A DNA stretch of 64,000 nt from JACCUZ01 sp038246575 (lineage in GTDB: Bacteria > Actinomycetota > Actinomycetes > JACCUZ01). Below, in pieces: positions 33,795 to 42,110 of this stretch; the first letter of the stretch is position 1, and each line of letters opens with the position of its first letter. The DNA is taken from NCBI GenBank assembly GCA_038246575.1, contig JBBRVU010000005.1, positions 1 to 64,000 of the forward strand. The letters run 5' to 3'. The position numbers and the translations under genes are program-made. The notes below the pieces were generated by a model that worked only from the letters and a program-made list of their open reading frames with translations, was not told the DNA's origin and made no database searches.

Positions 33795-34923
33795 TCACCG
33801 GGCCGCGACGGTGCGCGCCTGAATGAAGGTGGCCATCCGGTCACGCGCGACCATGCCCAGAAACTGGCCGTCGCCGACGACGGGAAACTGTTCGACATCC
33901 TCGGCGCTCATCCGTTCCAACACGCTGTTCAACTCATCGTCAGGACCAACCGGCAGCGTACCGCCGGCCGGAACCATCGCCTCCGCGACGCGCGTTTCGG
34001 CCCACCGCTTGCGCGGGATTTCGGTGATGCGCCGCAGCGGTGATCACCCCGACCACGTGCCCGTCATCGACCACGGGAAGGCAATGATGGCCACTCGTCA
34101 GCAACAGCTGGTCCACCACCACATCGAGCGTCATGGTGCGCGCGACCTGGGGGCAGTCGGTCATCATCACTTCGCGGACAGTATGGCCCGCCAGCAGCTT
34201 CTCCAGTGCCTGTGCCTGCACGCTGTCGATCGCGGCGCCGCGCAGAAACCAGCCGATAAACGCGATCCAGATGCCGCTTGCCCAGTTACCGGTGAAGATT
34301 TGCCAGATGCCCCAGAAGATGAGGACGGTTGCCACCAGTTGCCCGGAAGCGCCGGCGATCACGGTCGCCCGTTGCCGGTCGCCGGTTGCCCCCCAGATCG
34401 CCGCTCGAAACGCGCGGCCGCCGTCGAGTGGGAATCCCGGCAGCAGGTTGAAAACACCGAGGGCAAGATTGATCCAGGCCAGCCAGCCCGTCATCGCGTG
34501 GAGGGTATCAATCCGGTCGGTGCTGAGCCACCATGTCACCGCGAACACCGCCGCCAGCACGAGACTGGTCAACGGGCCGACCACGGCGATCATGAAATCA
34601 TCACGCGCGCGCTTCGGCTCCCGCTCCATGCTGGCCGCGCCACCGAAGATGTACAGCGTGATATCGCGCACGCGAATGCCGAGCGCCCCGGCGACCGTGC
34701 TATGGGCCAGTTCATGCGCCAGCACCGACCCGAAGAACAGGACGCTGGTGAGCGCGCCAACCGCCCAGTACGCGCCGGTCGACCATCCCGCATGCGCCGT
34801 GGGGAAGTAATGGCCGGCCAGCGACCAGGTGATCAGGAAAAAGATGAAAAACCAGGAATAGTCGAGCCGGATTTCGACACCGAACACCTTGCCCAGCCGC
34901 AACGTACTGCCACCCATCATCAT
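33795..34923 (-). pseudogene. site-2 protease (M50) with CBS domains, frameshifted
   Basis: Start ATG 34923 (AGGAGG six bases upstream). The protease part is intact: membrane helices, the zinc motif VLAHELAHS (HExxH) and the second motif GFPLDGGRAFR. A CBS pair follows (HTVREVMMTDCPQVARTMTL, then HHCLPVVDDGHVVGVIT). At about 34046 the frame shifts: the true continuation LRRITEIPRKRW and the second CBS (LPVGPDDELNSVLERMSAED, QFPVVGDGQFLGMVARDRMA) lie in another frame ending at 33795. Removing one base restores the whole protein, so this is either a very recent mutation or a base-call error. The protease half could still be made. Confidence 0.8.
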
Positions 34924-35019
34924 GCTGTTCCTCCTGCCGGATATCACCGGAGCGGCGCGCCGGCCGCACGCGCTGCGCGCTGAGTCGGAGTGCCCACCAT
35001 GTCATCCTCGACGCTCCCC

Positions 35020-35057
35020 CTGAACTGCCGCTGTTCCCCGGCTGAGGTCTGGCTGAG
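35020..35057 (-). promoter_or_regulatory. 11-bp phased CTCAG array upstream of the site-2 protease
   Basis: Minus-strand order CTCAG (35057-35053), CTCAG, AACAG, TTCAG (35024-35020), period 11; 97 bases before ATG 34923. Confidence 0.7.
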
Positions 35058-35113
35058 TACTCGCACCGTGGGCGCGGTTACGCACGGCCCCACGCCCTCA
35101 TGCGCCTCTCTCC

Positions 35114-36043
35114 TTATCGAGCAACCGCGGCGGTGGTCAGGGGGGCGGCATCGGGGTCACGGGCAACGGCGGGAGCATGCCAGAAGTCCCACGCAATGAC
35201 GCCGATGCCCGCCAATATCACCGCGACACCCGCGATCGCCGGACCAGTGAGGCGCTCATTGAACAGCACGGTCCCGGTCCCGAGGCCGAGGACCGGCACG
35301 AGAAAGAGCAGCATCGACGCGCGCCCGACCTCTTCCCGATCGAGCAACCAGTACCAAACGGGGACGGCCAGCGCCGTGCCGGGCAGCGCCAGGAAGAGCA
35401 ACAGCGCCGTGAACTTGACGCTCCAATCGAGCGCGGGCGCACCTTCCAGCACCAGCGACCCGGCCAGCAATGGCAGGCTGCCGAGGAGAAGTTGCCAGGC
35501 CGCAATGACGAGCATGTCGCGGTGGGCGCCCATGCGCTTCACCACCACGCTGCCGGTAGCGCCTGCCAGCGACGCGGTGAGCGCCAGCACCACGCCGGCG
35601 GCCGCGTAGGCGTCCGACCCCGTCAGGTCCGGCAGCGCGATCAACACCACACCCAGGACGCCGAAGAGCAATGCGACACCTCGCGCGCGGGTGAATCGTT
35701 CACTCAGAAAGAGCACGCCCAGCACGACCGCGATCAGCGGCTGGATATTGCCCAGCACCGACGAAATTCCGACGCCGGCCCGGCCGGGACTGAGAAACAT
35801 CGCGCCGAAGCCCAACGTGGTCGGTATCAGCGCGAGTGTCACCACCGCGCGCCAGTCCTGCCGCGCCGGAAGCAACGGCCGGCGGCGCCACACCAGGACG
35901 CCGGCCAGCGCCAACCCCGCGAACACCAGCGGCGATGACGCATCAAGGCCGGCGCTAATCGCCGCGTAGCAGAGCGCGTAGATCAGGGCCAGCCCGGCGA
36001 CCACGCCGAGAATGAATGTCCGGGAGCCAGCGATGCGCGTCAT
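35114..36043 (-). CDS. EamA/DMT-family transporter
   Basis: 309 residues from ATG 36043 (alternatives at 36061 and 36082). Ten hydrophobic helices arranged as two EamA halves; typical features are the PTTLGFGAMFLSPGRAGVGI, ISSVLGNIQPLIAVVLGVLF and RASMLLFLVPVLGLGTGTVL segments, with a conserved Glu-Arg (FNERLTGPA) before the last helix. The family exports amino acids, nucleotides or other metabolites; substrate unknown. A four-repeat CTCAG array lies about 210 bases upstream. Confidence 0.88.
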   Translation of the reverse strand: MTRIAGSRTFILGVVAGLALIYALCYAAISAGLDASSPLVFAGLALAGVLVWRRRPLLPARQDWRAVVTLALIPTTLGFGAMFLSPGRAGVGISSVLGNIQPLIAVVLGVLFLSERFTRARGVALLFGVLGVVLIALPDLTGSDAYAAAGVVLALTASLAGATGSVVVKRMGAHRDMLVIAAWQLLLGSLPLLAGSLVLEGAPALDWSVKFTALLLFLALPGTALAVPVWYWLLDREEVGRASMLLFLVPVLGLGTGTVLFNERLTGPAIAGVAVILAGIGVIAWDFWHAPAVARDPDAAPLTTAAVAR

Positions 36044-36253
36044 AGGTTCATCCGATTGCATCGTTTCAGCGGGCCGCGGCATGTTCGCCCATGTGGCCGC
36101 CGGCGGACCCGTGTGGCTCTGGGGGCGCGCTCTGATTCGTCATACCGGAGCGCGGCAACTTTGCGCTCAAGGCGCCGCGATCGGGCAGCGCGGCGTTCGT
36201 CCGGCTGCCCGTCATGCATCATTACCATCTTGAGCCGAGTGTCAACGGCGCGG

Positions 36254-36291
36254 CTGAGCAGCGTCTGATGGCATCCTGAGGACGTGCTGAG
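36254..36291 (-). promoter_or_regulatory. 11-bp phased CTCAG array upstream of the EamA gene
   Basis: Minus-strand order CTCAG (36291-36287), CTCAG, ATCAG, CTCAG (36258-36254), period 11. A TTGACA follows nine bases downstream of the array. It sits farther (about 210 bases) from its gene than the other arrays. Confidence 0.75.
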
Positions 36292-36368
36292 CAGGCCGAC
36301 CGCCAGCCAGACCGCGATGTCGCCTTGCCCACGCCGCCGCCGGCGGTGGATCGATCATCGCGGTCCGG

Positions 36369-37799
36369 CTATTCGTCCGGTCCGGTGGAGAGCGGTAGGA
36401 TCAGGGTCGCCGTGGTCCCCTGCCCGACGGTGCTCGCGAGCGACAGCTCACCCGCGTGCTCGTGCGCGATCCATTGGGCGATGGGCAGGCCCAGGCCCGT
36501 GCCGCCGGGATCACGGGCCCGCGCGGGATCGGCCCGATAGAAGCGCTCGAAGACATGCGGCAAATCATCGGCAGCGATGCCGGGGCCGGTGTCGCGGATC
36601 GACACCTGCACGGATTGGTCGAGCTTGTCGAGCCGCAATGCGACCGTGCCCGCCGGCGGTGTGTACTTGATCGCGTTATCCAGCAGCGCGAGCAGCAACT
36701 GCTTCAGCCGGCCCGCATCGCCCTGCACGATCACCGGATCGAGATGCTCGACGCGCAGCTGGTGTCCGCTGGCGAAGTGCCGCGCTTCCGCGAAGGCATC
36801 CATGACCACGCGGTCGAGTTCCACCTGCTGCCGGCGCACCGGGACCAGTGCATCCGCCCGCGCCAGCGTCAGCAAATCGGCCACTACATGTGCGAGCCGC
36901 CGCGTCTCCCGGGCCGCCTCGGCAATCGCCTCGCGGCGGTCGTCCTCAGACATGGCTGGCCGCTGTTCCACCAGATCGAGGTTGGCCTGGATCGCGGTCA
37001 GCGGCGCGCGCAATTCGTGTGAAGCGTCACTGACAAACCGCTGTTGCGCGGCGAATGCCTCTTCGAGACTCGTCAACATCACATTGAACGTCGTAGCCAA
37101 CCGGCCAAGTTCGTCCTGCCGGACCGCTACCGGAATCCGGCTGGTGAACCTTCGACTGCGGGCGATCGCGCTGGCAGTGTCGGTGAGGGCGGAAATTGGG
37201 CGGAGCGCGCGCCCCGCCATCAATGTCGCGCACGCAAGGGTTGCTCCCGTTCCGACAACGGATAGGACCCATACCAGTAGCCGAAATCGCTCCACTGACG
37301 CGTCGATGCGTTCCAGTGGACCGGCGGCAAGCACGTATCCCGTGGATTGGTCCGCCGGTAAGGCGTACAAGCGCCAACGATTGCCATCCGCGTCGTTCGC
37401 CAAACCAAAGGCGCCGCGCCCCGCGTCTTCGGACATGATGGCGAGGCCGAGCTTGACGAGCCGGTCAAACGGCGGCCCCGACGGGTGCGCCAGCACACCG
37501 CGCGGGTCCGCCGATGGCGACTGGTCAACATTGGGCGTTTGGGCGCGCACGTCGCCGTTTAGGTCAAACAACCGGACCACGATATCAAGCTCGGCCGGGA
37601 TGGAGAGCGACGGCCCGGCGCTACCGGTAATTGCCGAGACGTCCTCGGCGAGCACATGCTCCGCCGCGCCACGGATGCGGCGATCGAGGTCATCGTAGTG
37701 GGCGCGGGTGTGGATCGCATACACCGTCAGGCTGACGAGCAGGATGGCCAGCCCGGCCATGCTGCCGTAACACAGGCCCAGGCGCACCCGCAGCGACAT
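36369..37799 (-). CDS. sensor histidine kinase of an OmpR-type two-component system
   Basis: 476 residues. Two membrane helices (about 8-30 and 172-198) flank an exported sensor domain of about 140 residues, followed by a HAMP linker, the HisKA box RFVSDASHELRAPLTAI (H261 phosphorylated) and the ATPase with LLLALLDNAIKYTPPAGTVA (N box), DTGPGIAADDLPHVFERFYR (G1/F) and DPGGTGLGLPIA (G2). It phosphorylates the response regulator encoded three bases upstream. The stimulus is unknown; the sensor domain has no heme, PAS or metal motif I can recognise. The 285-base gap to the EamA gene contains a CTCAG array for that gene. Confidence 0.95.
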   Translation of the reverse strand: MSLRVRLGLCYGSMAGLAILLVSLTVYAIHTRAHYDDLDRRIRGAAEHVLAEDVSAITGSAGPSLSIPAELDIVVRLFDLNGDVRAQTPNVDQSPSADPRGVLAHPSGPPFDRLVKLGLAIMSEDAGRGAFGLANDADGNRWRLYALPADQSTGYVLAAGPLERIDASVERFRLLVWVLSVVGTGATLACATLMAGRALRPISALTDTASAIARSRRFTSRIPVAVRQDELGRLATTFNVMLTSLEEAFAAQQRFVSDASHELRAPLTAIQANLDLVEQRPAMSEDDRREAIAEAARETRRLAHVVADLLTLARADALVPVRRQQVELDRVVMDAFAEARHFASGHQLRVEHLDPVIVQGDAGRLKQLLLALLDNAIKYTPPAGTVALRLDKLDQSVQVSIRDTGPGIAADDLPHVFERFYRADPARARDPGGTGLGLPIAQWIAHEHAGELSLASTVGQGTTATLILPLSTGPDE

Positions 37800-37802
37800 C
37801 GA

Positions 37803-38477
37803 TCAGCACTCCCGCATCACGTAACCCGAGCCGCGGAGCGTGTGGATCAGGCGCGGCTCGCCGCCGACCTCAAGTTTTTGGCGAAGCTGCTTCACGTAGG
37901 TTTCCAGGACATTCGTGCTGCCATCGAAATCGTATCCCCACACCCGGTCCATCAAGAACTCTTTGGGCAGGACGCGCCGGGGGTGCTCCATGAATTGGTG
38001 CAGTAGATCATATTCCGTCTTGGTCAGGTCAATCGTCCGGTAGCCGCGCATTGCCTGGTGCGCCCCGGTGTCGAGGCTGAGGTCGCCAAAGCGGATAACC
38101 TCCGGCTGCTCCTGTTCGCTGCGACGGAGCAATGCCCGGGCACGCGCCACCAGCACCGCGAAGGTGAAGGGCTTGACCACGTAGTCATCGGCGCCCTGTT
38201 CAAGCCCCAAGACCTGGTCCGCTGGCGCGTCCTTAGCAGTGAGGAGCATCACCGGCAGATGCGGGTCGGCCGCGCGCAGCCGGTGCAGCACCTCCAGCCC
38301 GTTCATCCCCGGCATCATCACGTCGAGGATCACCAGGTCAGGGTAGTGCTCGCGCGCCAGCGCCAGACCTTCCCCGCCGGACCCGGCCGTATCCACGGTG
38401 AAGCCTTCATAGCTGAGACCGCGCTTGAGCACGCGGGTTATAGACGGGTCATCATCAATGACGAGTGTGCGCTGCAT
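37803..38477 (-). CDS. OmpR/PhoB-family response regulator
   Basis: 224 residues from ATG 38477 (AAGGAG seven bases upstream). The receiver domain has the acidic pair DDD (8-10), phosphorylation site D52 in LVILDVMMPG, and K102 in VVKPFTF. The C-terminal winged helix carries the recognition segment LTKTEYDLLHQFMEHPRRVL and STNVLETYVKQLRQKLEVGG, ending in the RTVRGSGYVM-like wing (HTLRGSGYVMREC). Family members bind tandem direct repeats spaced by about one helical turn. It is the natural candidate to bind the 11-bp CTCAG arrays of this region. Its own promoter lacks an exact array; a degenerate one lies 136 bases upstream. Confidence 0.95.
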   Translation of the reverse strand: MQRTLVIDDDPSITRVLKRGLSYEGFTVDTAGSGGEGLALAREHYPDLVILDVMMPGMNGLEVLHRLRAADPHLPVMLLTAKDAPADQVLGLEQGADDYVVKPFTFAVLVARARALLRRSEQEQPEVIRFGDLSLDTGAHQAMRGYRTIDLTKTEYDLLHQFMEHPRRVLPKEFLMDRVWGYDFDGSTNVLETYVKQLRQKLEVGGEPRLIHTLRGSGYVMREC

Positions 38478-38612
38478 GGGGACGCTCCTTTGCACGACGG
38501 CGGCCGTTGGCTCTCGTTACCCATCGTACGGATTGCCGTCCGGCCGTTTGTCGGGCAAAAGCGCCCAAGTGGAAAGATGTGCGTGGGGCAATTTCCATCA
38601 AGTTCTGTGGTG

Positions 38613-38650
38613 TTCAGCCCGGATTCGTGCGTCGCTCGGCTATCACCGCG
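38613..38650 (+). repeat. degenerate twin of the UbiB array
   Basis: TTCAG, TTCGT, CTCGG, ACCGC at 11-bp steps. From TCAGCCCGGATTCGT onward 29 of 33 bases match the real array 216 bp downstream, a duplicated promoter segment. Between the two copies (38651-38828) I see no gene. Confidence 0.55.
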
Positions 38651-38828
38651 GATGCCCCACCTCGGCCACCGCATTCTGCCGAGCGCTACCGCGCGGGATA
38701 GCTGGGCCGGGGCGTTTCGCGGGCAATGCCCTCATCCAGGCGGGAGCGATTGATCCACTGCCGCATCTGACCGTACGCCGGCCGCCATGCGGTGACCATC
38801 ACCCATTTGAACGCGCCAACCGCGGGCG

Positions 38829-38866
38829 CTCAGCCCGGATTCGTACACCGCTCAGCTATCACTCAG
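38829..38866 (+). promoter_or_regulatory. 11-bp phased CTCAG array upstream of UbiB gene
   Basis: CTCAG (38829), TTCGT, CTCAG (38851), CTCAG (38862), period 11, on the plus strand, 48 bases before the ATG at 38914. The orientation is reversed together with the gene, supporting a functional link. Confidence 0.75.
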
Positions 38867-38913
38867 GCGGCGGTGGGATGCTGGACGGTGAATTAGGTCC
38901 CCGGAGGTCAGCT

Positions 38914-40584
38914 ATGGCGGGACATCCCAGCGCGCATGTGGGGCGGTTGCGCCAGATCGTCGCCATCCTCATGCGGCATGGCCTCGGTTTCTTCGTGGGC
39001 ATCGCCGGCCTGGAGCGATTGGCGCCCTTTCACCGCGGCCTCTTTGGTCATCCAAAGCGGGACACGCCCTATACCCGTCCGGAACACCTGCGGCTCGCGC
39101 TTGGTGAGTTGGGCGCGGCGTGGATCAAGCTCGGCCAGCTACTCTCCACGCGCGGCGATCTCCTGCCGTCGGAGTACCAGCGCGAGCTGGCCCAGCTCCA
39201 GGATGCGGCCCCGCCCGTCTCGGAGCCGGCCGTGGCGGAGCTGATCATGACCGAACTGGGAGCTCCCGCGGACGCGGTGTTCGCGACATTTGATCACGCG
39301 CCGCTCGCCGCCGCATCGATCGGGCAAGCGCACGCGGCCACGCGCGCGGACGGTATCGAGGTCGTCGTCAAAATCCGCCGCCCCGGCGTGGTCGAGCAGG
39401 TGGAGGAAGACCTCGACATTCTGCGCCGCCTGGCCGGCGCCGCCGATCACCGTTGGCAACCGGCGGCGCAATACGACCTCGCGCGGCTGGTGGAGGAATT
39501 TTCCCAGACCTTGCGTGCCGAGATGGACTACCTGCAAGAAGGCCGCAACGTCGAGCGCTTTTCCGCGCTGTTCGCGGACGATCCGGCGCTGCACATTCCG
39601 CGGGTGTTCTGGGAGACGACCACCGCCCGCGTGCTCACGCTCGAACGCATCCGCGGCATCAAGATCGACGACCTGGCCGCGCTCGATGCCGCCGGCATCG
39701 ACCGGCCGGCCCTGGCGCGGCAGGCCGCACGCATCGTCCTGACGATGGTGTTCGAGCACGGGGTCTTCCACGCCGACCCCCACCCCGGCAATTTCTTTAT
39801 CGAACCGGACGGCCGGATTGGCCTGATCGATTTCGGCATGGTCGGCACGCTCGATGAGCGTACCCGCGAACTGCTCGCCGATGCGATGATTGCCCTCGCC
39901 GGCAGCGATTATGAGGCACTGGTGGACAGCTTGTTGTCGCTCGGCGTCGCACGCCAGCGCGCAGATCGCGACGCGCTGGCGCGCGATCTGCGCCGGTTGC
40001 TGGGGCAGCGGTTGGGCGTGCCGCTGGGCGAGGTGGCGTTCGGGCCATTGCTGACTGAAGCGCTTGGTATGATCCGTACCCACTACCTCGTGATGCCGCC
40101 CAACCTGGCGCTGCTGTTCAAGACGATTGCCATGTGCGAGGGGCTGGCGGCGCATCTGGACCCGGACTTCCGCCTGGGAGCGATCATTGAGCCGTTCGGG
40201 CGAGACCTAATCCACCGCATGTATTCGCCGGCCCGGATCGCGGGGCGTCTGCGCCGGACCGGGATGGAGATGGCCCGGCTCGGCGTTGATCTGCCCGGCC
40301 AAATCCGGCATATCGTCGCGGAACTGGACCGGGGCCAGCTGGAAGTTGGGGTGCGGCCGGCGGGCTTCGAGCCGGTGCTGCAACGGCTGGAGCGGCTGGC
40401 CAACCGGATCATCCTCGGCATTATCACCGCCGCGTTCATCACGGGCCTGGCCGTCCTGATGACGGTCTATCACCCGCCAGGGTGGGAGCAGTGGGGAGGA
40501 GCGCTGTTCGCGGCCGGCTTTGTGGCCGCTTCGGGGCTTGGCATTTTCCTCGCGTGGACGATTCTCCGCCCGCCCCGGCGCTGA
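38914..40584 (+). CDS. ABC1/UbiB-like atypical kinase
   Basis: 556 residues from ATG 38914 (GGAGG six bases upstream). The UbiB/ABC1 fold is clear: the KxGQ motif in WIKLGQLLSTRGDLLPSEY, the alanine-rich loop PLAAASIGQAHAA, VVVKIRRPGV, the catalytic HADPHPGNFFIEPDGRIGLI and DFG-like DFGMVGTLDERTR. Two membrane helices close the C-terminus. Family members are ATPases that help extract quinone precursors or lipids from membranes. It follows the CTCAG array directly. Confidence 0.93.
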   Translation: MAGHPSAHVGRLRQIVAILMRHGLGFFVGIAGLERLAPFHRGLFGHPKRDTPYTRPEHLRLALGELGAAWIKLGQLLSTRGDLLPSEYQRELAQLQDAAPPVSEPAVAELIMTELGAPADAVFATFDHAPLAAASIGQAHAATRADGIEVVVKIRRPGVVEQVEEDLDILRRLAGAADHRWQPAAQYDLARLVEEFSQTLRAEMDYLQEGRNVERFSALFADDPALHIPRVFWETTTARVLTLERIRGIKIDDLAALDAAGIDRPALARQAARIVLTMVFEHGVFHADPHPGNFFIEPDGRIGLIDFGMVGTLDERTRELLADAMIALAGSDYEALVDSLLSLGVARQRADRDALARDLRRLLGQRLGVPLGEVAFGPLLTEALGMIRTHYLVMPPNLALLFKTIAMCEGLAAHLDPDFRLGAIIEPFGRDLIHRMYSPARIAGRLRRTGMEMARLGVDLPGQIRHIVAELDRGQLEVGVRPAGFEPVLQRLERLANRIILGIITAAFITGLAVLMTVYHPPGWEQWGGALFAAGFVAASGLGIFLAWTILRPPRR

Positions 40585-40695
40585 GTCCTGCCGGCGCGTG
40601 GCGATGGCGCGCTCACCCATTCCCACGCCCGCGGTCCGGTACAATCCGCACGGGTGGGGCGGCTCCGGTGAGCGATGCTCCGCGATGCGCACTGT

Positions 40696-40733
40696 CTCAG
40701 CGGTTCCCCAGTCCACCCTCAGGCGCCGCTCAG
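40696..40733 (+). promoter_or_regulatory. 11-bp phased CTCAG array upstream of ackA-phosphoketolase
   Basis: CTCAG (40696), CCCAG (40707), CTCAG (40718), CTCAG (40729), period 11, plus strand, about 96 bases before the ackA ATG. Nothing else was found in the 244-base gap. Confidence 0.75.
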
Positions 40734-40828
40734 CATCGAGCACCAGGCTGGTCCAGGGACGCCGAGGGCCGGCCGCCTGCCCGCCCTTACTTGTTCTTAA
40801 ACGCGAGAAGCGGAGGCGCTCTACGGCG

Positions 40829-42052
40829 ATGCGGGTTCTCACCATCAATTGCGGCAGCTCATCGCTCAAGTTCGAGGTCATTGACACGGCGGTCGGCGAT
40901 GGGGCGCTCGTCCGAGCGCGCCGACCAGCTCGCGGGAGCGTAGATAACATCGGTGACCGGGCGGTGATCACGTTCACCGCCGCGAGCGGTGAACGCCTGG
41001 CCGAAACCGCAGCCGTAGCCGGTCAAGAGGAGGCCATGCGCCGCGTCCTCGACTGGCTGCGGGCCACCGGACTACTGGGGCCGAGCGGCCCGGCAGCAAT
41101 CGGCCACCGGATTGTTCACGGCGGTGACCGGTTCAGCGAGCCGGTGCTAATCGATGACGCGGTGCGCGCGGCCATCGACGCGCTGGTGGAACTGGCGCCC
41201 TTGCACAACGGCCCGGCACTGGCCGCCATCCGCGCCGCCGGCGCCGTCCTGGGCCCAGATGTGCCGATGGTGGCGACGTTCGACACGCTCTTCCATCGCA
41301 CCATGCCCGAGCGGGCGGCGCGCTATCCGATCGCCGCCGAACTTGCGGCGAAACATCATGTTCGCCGCTACGGGTTCCACGGACTCGCGCACCGCTCCAT
41401 GGTCGAGGGCTACGCCGCGCTCACCGCCACGCCCGTGGAGCAGGCGAAGCTGATCACGCTGCAGTTGGGCAACGGCTGCTCGGCGGCGGCGATCGCGGGC
41501 GGGCGATCGGTGGATACGTCGATGGGGTTCACGCCGCTGGAAGGGCTGATGATGGGGACGCGGGCGGGCGATGTCGATCCCTCGCTGGCCGGTTTTCTTG
41601 CCCGGCGCGAGGGCGTCACCACGGCCACGGTCGAGGACTGGCTCAATACCCGCTCTGGCCTACTCGGCGTATCGGGACGCTCGCGCGATATGCGTGAGTT
41701 GCTGGAGCTGGAGCGGGGCGGAGACGCGCGGGCGGCGCTGGCGGTGGAGATGTTCTGCTACCGCGCGCGCAAGTACATCGGCGCGTATCTCGCCGCCCTC
41801 GGCGGGGCCGATGCTATCGTGTTTGGCGGCGGTATCGGCGAGCACGCGGCCGCGGTGCGGGCGCGCATCTGCGCCGGGATGGAGTGGTGCGGCCTCACCC
41901 TCGATGCGGAGCGCAACGGGCGCACGGTCGGGCGGGCGAGGTTGATTAGCACCGACGGCGCCGCACCACGGGCGTACGTCATCCCCGTGGACGAGGCGGG
42001 CATCATCGCCCGCGACACGGCGACCTGTCTGCGGGCCGCGGGCCAGGGATGA
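40829..42052 (+). CDS. ackA: acetate kinase
   Basis: 407 residues from ATG 40829. Signatures: VLTINCGSSSLKFEVID at the N-terminus, GHRIVHGGDRFSEP, the catalytic VATFDTLFHRTMPERAARYP and YGFHGLAHRSMVEG, then LQLGNGCSAAAIAGGRSVDT and IVFGGGIGEHAAAVRARIC. It converts acetyl phosphate and ADP to acetate and ATP. The acetyl phosphate would come from the phosphoketolase encoded 58 bases downstream. Several motif positions (DTLFHR instead of DTAFHQ, HGLAHRS instead of HGTSHRY) are divergent from the canonical enzyme but keep the active-site Asp, His and Arg. Confidence 0.94.
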   Translation: MRVLTINCGSSSLKFEVIDTAVGDGALVRARRPARGSVDNIGDRAVITFTAASGERLAETAAVAGQEEAMRRVLDWLRATGLLGPSGPAAIGHRIVHGGDRFSEPVLIDDAVRAAIDALVELAPLHNGPALAAIRAAGAVLGPDVPMVATFDTLFHRTMPERAARYPIAAELAAKHHVRRYGFHGLAHRSMVEGYAALTATPVEQAKLITLQLGNGCSAAAIAGGRSVDTSMGFTPLEGLMMGTRAGDVDPSLAGFLARREGVTTATVEDWLNTRSGLLGVSGRSRDMRELLELERGGDARAALAVEMFCYRARKYIGAYLAALGGADAIVFGGGIGEHAAAVRARICAGMEWCGLTLDAERNGRTVGRARLISTDGAAPRAYVIPVDEAGIIARDTATCLRAAGQG

Positions 42053-42110
42053 GCCACGCCAATTCGACGAACGCCGGCGCGCCGCGGGCGCCCCGGACCA
42101 GGAGCGCTTA

